DNA of 10,739 nucleotides from Georgenia sp. (GTDB lineage Bacteria > Actinomycetota > Actinomycetes > Actinomycetales > Actinomycetaceae): the NCBI GenBank assembly GCA_027322565.1, contig DAHVRG010000030.1, positions 1 to 10,739 on the forward strand, in the 5' to 3' direction. This document shows, piece after piece, positions 1 through 4,769 of this stretch. Below the pieces are notes generated by a model. That model saw only the letters and a list, made by a program, of their open reading frames with translations, ran no database searches and had not been told where the DNA came from. Made by a program: the position numbers and the translations under genes. The stretch's first letter is position 1, and every line of letters begins with the position of its first letter.

Positions 1-11
1 CGGCCCGTCTC

Positions 12-44
12 GGCCACCTTGCGGTCACCTCAAGGTTCGCTCAA
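12..44. repeat. Three tandem 11-base repeats, OmpR/PhoB-type box candidate
   Basis: Three head-to-tail 11-base units are seen: GGCCACCTTGC (12-22), GGTCACCTCAA (23-33) and GGTTCGCTCAA (34-44). Units 2 and 3 agree at 8 of 11 positions, units 1 and 2 at 7 of 11. An 11-base period of direct repeats is the usual layout of sites bound by OmpR/PhoB-family response regulators, and GGTCACC is close to the GTTCACC repeat of the actinobacterial PHO box. The site lies just past the stop codon of the minus-strand GGDEF-like gene, so it would serve a gene to the left of the window. No promoter could be assigned and the regulator is unknown. Confidence 0.4.
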
Positions 45-50
45 GACTCC

Positions 51-1202
51 TCAGAGCCAGCCGACCACCCGGTTCCCGCCCTCGGCGAGCGCCTGTCCGA
101 CACGCCGTTCGGCGGCCGCGCGCAGGGCGTCGAGGCGGTAGCCGCACTCGGCGTCGCCGGCGACGCCGATGCTCACCCGGACCCGCATCCGCACGCCGTC
201 CACGGTGAGCGGGGTGGCGATCACCCGGCGTCGCAGCGACTCCGCCCAGGCGTGGGCCTGGGTGCCGGCGTACCCGGGGAGCAGGAACGCGATGACGTCG
301 GGCCGTGGGCGGACGGCGAGGGACCCGGGCGGGGCGAGGAGGTGCGCCGTGTCGGAGACCAGCGCCACGGCCTCGTGGAAGCTGTCCCGGTCGAACGCGG
401 TGCGCAGGTGCTCGGTGCCCTCCAGGGCGACGGCGACGAGCGCGACGGGCTCGGCCGCGGGCTCCGCCGCCGCCAGCACCTCCCGCGCGCGCGGCTCGAA
501 GCCGGCTGCGGTGCGCAGCCCCGTCGTCGGGTCGAACCCGAGACGTTCACCCTCGCGGGCCCGCGCCTCGTCCGCGCGGATGCCGACCATGGCGTGGCCG
601 GCGACGAGGACGAGGGTGAGCACGAGGATGGTGGTCGGCGCGGTGCCGAGGAGCCGGGTGAAGACCGGCGACTCCGGACCGGCCGCGACGAAGACGGCGG
701 CGCGCACGAGGTAGTAGCCGGCGACGACGGCGAGGACGCCGCTGAGCAGCACCCCGAGGCGGTGCCGGCGCAGCCTGCCGCGGAGCCCGGCCGCGCTGCC
801 GAGCCCGGCGCCGGCACCCGTGCCGAGCAGCAGCGCCCAGCCGCCGGCCCACTCCCCGCCGTCCGGGCCCGGGAGCAGTGCCGCACCCGTCGTCAGGACC
901 GCGGCGGCGGCGGTGACACCGAGGAGGGGGCGCCGTCCGTCGTCGGCGCGAATCCCGTTCCACATCACGAACGTCGTGGCGACGGAGGAGGCGTTGCCCA
1001 GCGCGACGAACCACCACAGGGTCGGGCTCCAGGCCGCGGCGAAGTAGCACAGGGCGGTGCTGATGGCGAGCCCGAAGGCGAGCGTCCAGATGTGGTCCAC
1101 CGGGGAGCGGCCCCGGCTGGCCACCTCGAGGACGAAGACGGCCGTGACGATGGAGACGACGACGACCGAGACGACGTGGAGCGTGACGATGTCGAGTGTC
1201 AT
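51..1202 (-). CDS. Multi-pass membrane protein with degenerate GGDEF domain
   Basis: A 383-residue protein starting with ATG at 1202 and ending with TGA at 51-53. Residues about 5-205 hold roughly seven hydrophobic segments, for example around 7-26, 37-57, 60-80, 93-110, 120-140, 150-172 and 188-206. The rest is a cytoplasmic GGDEF-type domain: the entry motif DPTTGLRTAAGF (224-235) and the late VSIGVAG strand (343-349) are well preserved. The active-site signature is not: where ARLGGDEF is expected the protein reads VRPRPDVI (297-304), and the early metal-binding aspartate motif reads VALEGTEHLR. Diguanylate cyclase activity is therefore unlikely; a ligand-sensing, GTP-binding or partner-binding role is more plausible. 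The ATG overlaps the TGA of the upstream histidine kinase gene (TCAT at 1199-1202 on the plus strand), so the two are probably translationally coupled and may act in one signalling unit. The domain call is confident; the function is not. Confidence 0.85.
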   Translation of the reverse strand: MTLDIVTLHVVSVVVVSIVTAVFVLEVASRGRSPVDHIWTLAFGLAISTALCYFAAAWSPTLWWFVALGNASSVATTFVMWNGIRADDGRRPLLGVTAAAAVLTTGAALLPGPDGGEWAGGWALLLGTGAGAGLGSAAGLRGRLRRHRLGVLLSGVLAVVAGYYLVRAAVFVAAGPESPVFTRLLGTAPTTILVLTLVLVAGHAMVGIRADEARAREGERLGFDPTTGLRTAAGFEPRAREVLAAAEPAAEPVALVAVALEGTEHLRTAFDRDSFHEAVALVSDTAHLLAPPGSLAVRPRPDVIAFLLPGYAGTQAHAWAESLRRRVIATPLTVDGVRMRVRVSIGVAGDAECGYRLDALRAAAERRVGQALAEGGNRVVGWL

Positions 1203-2833
1203 GCGTCCTCCCACGCGGGAAGGAGGATCTCCACCCGCGTCCCCCGCCCGGGCGCGGACTGCAGGGTGATCGTGCCGCCGTGCGCCTGGACGATCTGCCG
1301 GCTGATGTGCAGCCCGAGCCCGGTGCCCTGCACCGCCGAGTTGCGTACCTCGGGCGCCCGGTAGAAGCGGGTGAAGAGCCTGTCCTGGGCTTCCTCGCTG
1401 ATCCCCGGGCCGTCGTCCGACACGACGAGCCGGACCCGCCCGGTCTCGGGCTCGTCCAGCGCGACGTCGATCCGGCCGCCCGGGTCGGTGTACTTCACCG
1501 CGTTGGACACGACGTTGCTCACCACCTGGGTCAGCCGGCCCGCGTCCCCCCGGACGACGCCGCGTCCGGGGGCGTCGACACCGATGGTGAGGCCGCGGTC
1601 CTCCGCGGGCGGGCGGATCGACTCCACGACGTCGGCGACGACCTCCCCCAGGTCGACCGGCTCCCACCCGCCGGCGTCGGCGCCCGTCCGGGCGGCGGTG
1701 AGGAGGTTGTCGATGATCATCCCGAGCCGTGCGGCGTTGCGCTGCGCGACGGTGAGGTAGCTCCCGGTGTGCGCGGGCAGGTCCGGGTCGTCGAGCGCGA
1801 GGTCGAGGTACCCGGTGATCGAGGTGAGCGGGGTACGGAGCTCGTGGGAGACCGACGAGACGAAGTCCTCCCGCTGCGCGAGCGCGTTGAGCTCGTCGGT
1901 GATGTCGTGGAGGGCGACGACGGCGCCCCCCACCGTGCCCGCCGGGCTCGGCAGCCGGGCCGCAGACACCCGGTAGGCGGAGCGGTGGTCGGGACCGTGC
2001 TCCCACCACACGACGCGTCGGGCGACCGTCTCGCCGCGCACCACCTCGGCGAGCCGCTCCCGGCTCAACGGCGTGACGCCGTCCTCGGCGTAGAGGTGGG
2101 GGGCGAGGTCCGGCAGCGGGGTCCCGACCGTCAGGTGCCCGCCCGCGGCCCGGCGCAGCGCGCGGTTGGCGATGACCACCCGGCCCTCGCGGTCGAGCAC
2201 CGCGACGGCGGTGTCGATGGTGTTGAGCACGCCCTCGAGCCGGGCGCCCTCGAGCGTCGCCTGCTCGAGGAGCTCCTCCACGAGCACCCCCTGCCCGGCG
2301 ATGAGCGCGAGCCGGGATGCGGACCTGCGCTCGGCGAGGTGGAGGGACACGGCGACCGCGACGACGACGGTGGGGAGGATGAAGATGCGGGCGGCGTTCA
2401 CCGCCGTGACCTCGAGGACGCCCGTGCGGACCGCGGCGAGGAGGTCCACGGAGGTGGAGGCGAGGATCCCGGCGACGACGGCGACGACCGCCCCCGGCCG
2501 CCCCATCCGGGCCAGCCACAGGACCGGCAGGACGATGAGCACCGCGGCGTGGATGCCCGCGCTCATGACGCCGACGACGGCTGCCATGTCGAGCAGCGGG
2601 ACGACGCCCTCGGCCCACCGGGGCAGCGTGTGCCACGGGAGGACGGCCGCGAGGACGAGGGCCGCGAAGCCGATCCCGATGGCGACGAGCAGCGCGTCGG
2701 GCAGCACCTCCTCCCGCCGCAGCACGGTGAGGCTGACGACGAGCACGGTGAACACGAGCGCGAAGGGCAGCTGCCGTCCCAGGACGGCGAAGGGACGGGT
2801 CGCGGTCTCGTCGGCCGCCCTCGAGTGAGCCAC
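1199..2833 (-). CDS. Membrane PAS-type sensor histidine kinase
   Basis: A 544-residue sensor kinase starting at GTG 2833. About six membrane helices occupy residues 22-166 (roughly 22-38, 46-66, 77-93, 95-109, 112-133, 148-166). A PAS domain follows at about 195-315, containing IDTAVAVLDREGRVVIANRA. Next is a HisKA domain with the phosphoacceptor in SHELRTPLTSITGY (His330), and a HATPase_c domain with the N-box NVVSNAVKYT (440-449), G1 box DDGPGI (473-478), F-box LFTRFYR and G2 box GTGLGL (503-508). All catalytic motifs look intact. There is no HAMP domain and no large extracytoplasmic sensor, so the signal is probably sensed in the membrane or by the PAS domain. No response regulator is in the window; a partner may lie left of base 1. 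The gene is co-transcribed with the downstream degenerate-GGDEF gene. No good Shine-Dalgarno precedes GTG 2833, which fits a leaderless start. Confidence 0.93.
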   Translation of the reverse strand: MAHSRAADETATRPFAVLGRQLPFALVFTVLVVSLTVLRREEVLPDALLVAIGIGFAALVLAAVLPWHTLPRWAEGVVPLLDMAAVVGVMSAGIHAAVLIVLPVLWLARMGRPGAVVAVVAGILASTSVDLLAAVRTGVLEVTAVNAARIFILPTVVVAVAVSLHLAERRSASRLALIAGQGVLVEELLEQATLEGARLEGVLNTIDTAVAVLDREGRVVIANRALRRAAGGHLTVGTPLPDLAPHLYAEDGVTPLSRERLAEVVRGETVARRVVWWEHGPDHRSAYRVSAARLPSPAGTVGGAVVALHDITDELNALAQREDFVSSVSHELRTPLTSITGYLDLALDDPDLPAHTGSYLTVAQRNAARLGMIIDNLLTAARTGADAGGWEPVDLGEVVADVVESIRPPAEDRGLTIGVDAPGRGVVRGDAGRLTQVVSNVVSNAVKYTDPGGRIDVALDEPETGRVRLVVSDDGPGISEEAQDRLFTRFYRAPEVRNSAVQGTGLGLHISRQIVQAHGGTITLQSAPGRGTRVEILLPAWEDA

Positions 2834-2840
2834 GCCACCG

Positions 2841-2846
2841 AGCCTA
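2841..2846 (-). promoter_or_regulatory. Candidate -10 element for a leaderless kinase transcript
   Basis: Read on the minus strand, TAGGCT fits the actinobacterial TANNNT -10 pattern. It ends 7 bases before the GTG start at 2833, so transcription would begin at or next to the start codon. This agrees with the lack of a ribosome binding site there. No convincing -35 was found, so support is modest. Confidence 0.35.
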
Positions 2847-2888
2847 GGGGCGGCGGCTGCCTCCTGCCGGTCAGGGGCCGGCCCGGGC

Positions 2889-2922
2889 GGGGCGGCCGTC
2901 GGGCTCCCGCGAGCGCCGCCCC
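2889..2922. terminator. GC-rich hairpin downstream of cobB
   Basis: GGGGCGGC (2889-2896) is an exact inverted repeat of GCCGCCCC (2915-2922), giving an 8-bp all-G/C stem with an 18-base loop that can fold further on itself (CGG/CCG). It lies 14 bases past the cobB stop codon on the minus strand. There is no T-run, so it would be a Rho-assisted or actinobacterial-type terminator or an mRNA 3'-end stabiliser. It separates cobB from the kinase gene, which seems to have its own promoter. Confidence 0.35.
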
Positions 2923-2935
2923 TCCCCCGGCCTCC

Positions 2936-3634
2936 TCAGCGGGTCAGGGCGCCGCGGAGCTCCACGACCCAGGCGGGGACGAGCTCGGCGGCCGGGCCGG
3001 TCCGCACCTCGTCGAAGAGGTGGGCGACCTCGCTCGGCTCGAGGTTGAGCTCGAGCGTGCGGGCACCGCTGGTCGCGGCGAGCGCGACGTAGCCCGCCGC
3101 CGGGTAGACCGACCCGGAGGTCCCGACGGAGACGAAGAGGTCGCAGCGGCTCACCGCGTCGGCGATCCGGTCGAGCTCGTAGGGCACCTCACCGAACCAC
3201 ACGACGTCGGGACGCAGCGTTCGCTCACCGCACTCCGGACACGGCGGGGAGTCGGCGAGGTCGTCGTCCCACGCGGGCCGGTGGCCGCAGGCCTGGCAGC
3301 GGGCCCGGCGCAGCTCGCCGTGCATGTGGACCACCCGCTGCGAGCCGGCGCGCTCGTGGAGGTCGTCGACGTTCTGGGTGACGACGAGCAGGTCGTCCTC
3401 GAGCGTCTCCTCCAGCCGGGCCAGCGCCCGGTGCGCCGGGTTCGGGGTCGCCTCCAGGACGGCGCGGCGGCGCGCGTCGTAGAAGCGCTGCACGAGGTCG
3501 GGGTCACGGGCGAAGCCCTCCGGTGTGGCGACCGCCCCGACGTCGTGCCCCTCCCACAGGCCTCCGGAGTCGCGGAACGTCCGCACCCCCGACTCGGCAG
3601 AGATCCCGGCACCGGTGAGGACGACGACGCGCAT
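2936..3634 (-). CDS. cobB: NAD-dependent protein deacylase, sirtuin (CobB/SIRT5-like)
   Basis: A 232-residue Sir2-family enzyme, which removes acyl groups from protein lysines using NAD+ and releases nicotinamide and O-acyl-ADP-ribose. Visible motifs are the NAD-binding GAGISAESG (8-16), TQNVD (86-90), the catalytic histidine in HMHGE (His105), a four-cysteine zinc site (C113, C116, C132, C135), RPDVVWFGE (141-149) and GTSGSVYPA. The helix sequence FYDARR carries the Tyr-x-x-Arg pair (Tyr52, Arg55) that in class III sirtuins such as E. coli CobB and SIRT5 binds negatively charged acyl groups, so desuccinylase/demalonylase activity is expected besides deacetylation. ATG 3634 is chosen because MRVVVLTGAGIS is the usual family N-terminus; an in-frame GTG six codons upstream and a longer frame to 3697 add only unrelated residues. 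No accessory domain is present; the length suits the minimal bacterial sirtuin core. Confidence 0.95.
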   Translation of the reverse strand: MRVVVLTGAGISAESGVRTFRDSGGLWEGHDVGAVATPEGFARDPDLVQRFYDARRRAVLEATPNPAHRALARLEETLEDDLLVVTQNVDDLHERAGSQRVVHMHGELRRARCQACGHRPAWDDDLADSPPCPECGERTLRPDVVWFGEVPYELDRIADAVSRCDLFVSVGTSGSVYPAAGYVALAATSGARTLELNLEPSEVAHLFDEVRTGPAAELVPAWVVELRGALTR

Positions 3635-3640
3635 GGCCCC

Positions 3641-3646
3641 ATTGTG
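3641..3646 (-). promoter_or_regulatory. Candidate -10 element for leaderless cobB
   Basis: On the minus strand CACAAT lies exactly 6 bases before the cobB ATG, the spacing expected when the first transcribed base is the A of ATG. It matches the TANNNT pattern except for the first base. No clear -35 is visible, and the only alternative translation signal is a weak GGGG just before ATG. Confidence 0.28.
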
Positions 3647-3758
3647 CGACACGAGGGAGCCGTCGCGGTCGCCACCCCGCGGGTCCGCCCGCGGCACCGG
3701 TCTCGACGTCCGGACACCTGTTGGTCAGCGGCGGCGGGGCTGTGTCACAGTGCCCGGA

Positions 3759-3882
3759 GTGCTCCGGGGTCGGTGAAAGTCCGAACCGGCGGTGACAGTC
3801 CGCGACCCGCACACCCCACGGTGGGCGGTTGACCTGGTGGAACTCCAGGACCGACGGTGAAAGTCCGGATGGGAGGCAGCAC
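3759..3882 (+). promoter_or_regulatory. FMN riboswitch (RFN element) aptamer
   Basis: The conserved RFN blocks appear in order: GGGGTCGGTGAAAGTCCGAA (3767-3786), CCGGCGGTGACAGTCCGCGA, then TGACCTGGTGGAACTCCAGG, CCGACGGTGAAAGTCCGGAT and GGGAGGCAGCACG. The closing helix P1 is visible as GTGCT (3759-3763) pairing with AGCAC (3878-3882). The aptamer binds FMN and lowers expression of the downstream gene, here riboflavin synthase. A weak promoter candidate sits directly before it (CACAGT at 3746-3751, within the dyad CTGTGTCACAG at 3740-3750), which would start the RNA right at P1. The aptamer identification is based on primary-sequence blocks and P1 pairing and is near certain; the promoter is tentative. 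Confidence 0.96.
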
Positions 3883-3963
3883 GTGACCGCGTCACCGTAG
3901 TCGGGTGGCGCGGCCGCTTCGCCCCCCTCGCACGTCCCCGGTCCACCCGACGTGGAGGGAGGG
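3883..3963 (+). promoter_or_regulatory. Riboswitch expression platform with competing hairpins
   Basis: Directly after aptamer P1 comes a small hairpin GTGAC/GTCAC (3883-3887 with 3891-3895). Two longer mutually exclusive stems follow. Stem A pairs GTCGGGTGG (3900-3908) with CCACCCGAC (3943-3951), 9 perfect pairs. Stem B pairs CCCTC plus CACGTC (3925-3929, 3931-3936) with GACGTG plus GAGGG (3949-3954, 3955-3959), 11 pairs with one bulged G at 3930, extendable past one mismatch. They compete for 3949-3951. Stem B buries the Shine-Dalgarno GGAGGGAGGG (3954-3963); stem A leaves it free. There is no T-run, so translation control is more likely than an intrinsic terminator. Which stem FMN favours cannot be read from sequence alone. 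Confidence 0.55.
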
Positions 3964-4017
3964 ACGATGGCGAGGTCACCGGCGGCGACCGCGAGACCCA
4001 CGCGTCGGAGCGTGCGG

Positions 4018-4089
4018 TCACCCCTGCTACCCGCAGCACAGCGACCCCGCTCGCACCCTGCCTCGGGCACGTCACCCGGACCCATCCCT
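4018..4089 (+). other. C-rich, G-poor leader segment (possible Rho loading site)
   Basis: Bases 4021-4080 contain 31 C and only 14 G, a strong strand skew against the surrounding balanced G/C content, with many pyrimidine-C dinucleotides and little visible self-pairing. This is the composition typical of Rho utilisation sites. It lies inside the short upstream ORF and before the ribE ribosome binding site. A Rho role is inference. Nothing else was recognised in the leader here. Confidence 0.35.
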
Positions 4090-4120
4090 GGGCGAGACGT
4101 CCTGGTCGTCGCCCGCCGAC

Positions 4121-4127
4121 AAGGAGG
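4121..4127 (+). promoter_or_regulatory. Strong ribosome binding site of ribE
   Basis: AAGGAGG is a full match to the anti-Shine-Dalgarno of 16S rRNA and lies 6 bases before ATG 4134, which fixes the ribE start. TCCT at 4100-4103 with GTCG/CGAC (4108-4111, 4117-4120) could form a weak stem reaching AGGA 4122-4125, but this pairing is poor and probably not the main control. Confidence 0.8.
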
Positions 4128-4133
4128 AATGTC

Positions 4134-4733
4134 ATGTTCACCGGACTGGTCGAGGAGGTCGGCACCGTGCTGCGCCGTACCGAGCGCGACGGCGCCGCCG
4201 TCCTGACGGTGGCTGCCACCACGGTCCCCGCGGACCTGCGGCCGGGAGACTCCGTCGCGGTCGACGGCGTCTGCCTGACCGTCACCGACGTGGACGGACG
4301 CAGCTTCACCGCCGACGTCATGCCGGAGTCGCTGCGGCGCACCACCCTCGGCCTGCTCGCGCCGGGGTCCCGGGTCAACCTGGAGCGCCCCGTCCCGGCC
4401 GGCGGGCGGCTGGGCGGCCACCTCGTGCAGGGCCACGTCGACGGTGTGGGCACCGTGCGGACGCGCCGTCCCGGTGCCCGGTGGGAGGAGGTCGACATCA
4501 CGCTGCCGAGCACGTTGGCCCGCTACGTCGCCGAGAAGGGGTCCATCGCCGTGGACGGCGTCTCGCTCACCGTCACCGGGTGCGACGCCGACAGTTTCGG
4601 CGTCGCCCTCGTCCCGACGACGCTCGCGCAGACGACCCTGGGCGACCGCGCACCCGGCGACCGGGTCAACCTCGAGGTCGACGTCGTCGCCAAGTACGTC
4701 GAACGGCTGCTCGCCGCCCGGGCCGCGGCATGA
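4134..4733 (+). CDS. ribE: Riboflavin synthase, alpha chain
   Basis: A 199-residue riboflavin synthase, which dismutates two molecules of 6,7-dimethyl-8-ribityllumazine into riboflavin and the pyrimidinedione precursor in the last step of riboflavin synthesis. Two lumazine-binding barrels are seen, about 1-97 and 98-190. The N-terminus MFTGLVEEVG is diagnostic. VDGVCLTV (43-50) in the first barrel is repeated as VDGVSLTV (140-147) in the second; Cys47, His101 in GGHLVQGHVDG and the MPESLRRTTL block are conserved. The length is normal for a homotrimeric synthase. It is under an FMN riboswitch, yet no ribD, ribBA or ribH follows; the next gene converges on it. The rest of the pathway must be elsewhere in the genome, so this is a separately regulated single gene. 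Confidence 0.97.
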   Translation: MFTGLVEEVGTVLRRTERDGAAVLTVAATTVPADLRPGDSVAVDGVCLTVTDVDGRSFTADVMPESLRRTTLGLLAPGSRVNLERPVPAGGRLGGHLVQGHVDGVGTVRTRRPGARWEEVDITLPSTLARYVAEKGSIAVDGVSLTVTGCDADSFGVALVPTTLAQTTLGDRAPGDRVNLEVDVVAKYVERLLAARAAA

Positions 4734-4742
4734 GCGCCCCGC

Positions 4743-4769
4743 TGACGGGCGCGTACCGCAGGCCCGTCA
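4743..4769. terminator. Shared hairpin between convergent ribE and deaminase genes
   Basis: TGACGGGC (4743-4750) pairs with GCCCGTCA (4762-4769), and inside it GCG (4751-4753) pairs with CGC (4757-4759) around a TAC loop, giving 11 pairs with a two-base bulge. It starts 9 bases after the ribE stop and includes the stop codon of the minus-strand deaminase (4767-4769). The stem is symmetric, so it could end transcripts from both sides. No T-run is present on either strand, which is common in actinobacteria. Confidence 0.5.

Larger units (their letters stand above)
3967..4206 (+). other. Short upstream ORF in the ribE leader, overlapping ribE
   Basis: An ATG at 3967 has a very good Shine-Dalgarno, GGAGG at 3954-3958 with 8 bases spacing. 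It opens a 79-codon frame that passes through the ribE Shine-Dalgarno and start out of frame and stops at TGA 4204-4206. The peptide is Arg/Pro/Ser/Ala-rich and matches no family I know. Third codon positions are clearly less G/C-biased than in the true genes nearby, so a conserved protein product is doubtful. Its act of translation may matter more than its product, because its ribosome binding site is the part that the riboswitch expression platform can hide. Confidence 0.3.

Noticed and set aside
1203..2636. Extension of the degenerate-GGDEF frame upstream to 2636
   Set aside because: The added part is an Arg/Gly/Pro-rich shadow of the kinase gene; ATG 1202 starts directly with the first membrane helix and overlaps the kinase stop.
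2875..2884. Perfect palindrome GGGCCGGCCC between cobB and the kinase
   Set aside because: A short G/C-only palindrome is expected by chance in DNA this GC-rich and has no clear position relative to a promoter.
3740..3750. Dyad CTGTGTCACAG upstream of the FMN aptamer as an operator
   Set aside because: It overlaps the weak promoter candidate and the riboswitch already explains regulation; no known regulator pattern fits well enough to call it.
1196..3832. An 878-codon open frame on the plus strand across the kinase and cobB genes
   Set aside because: It lies antisense to two genes with complete domain motifs; its product is a low-complexity Arg/Asp/Gly/Val-rich sequence without recognisable motifs, the usual shadow of high-GC coding DNA.
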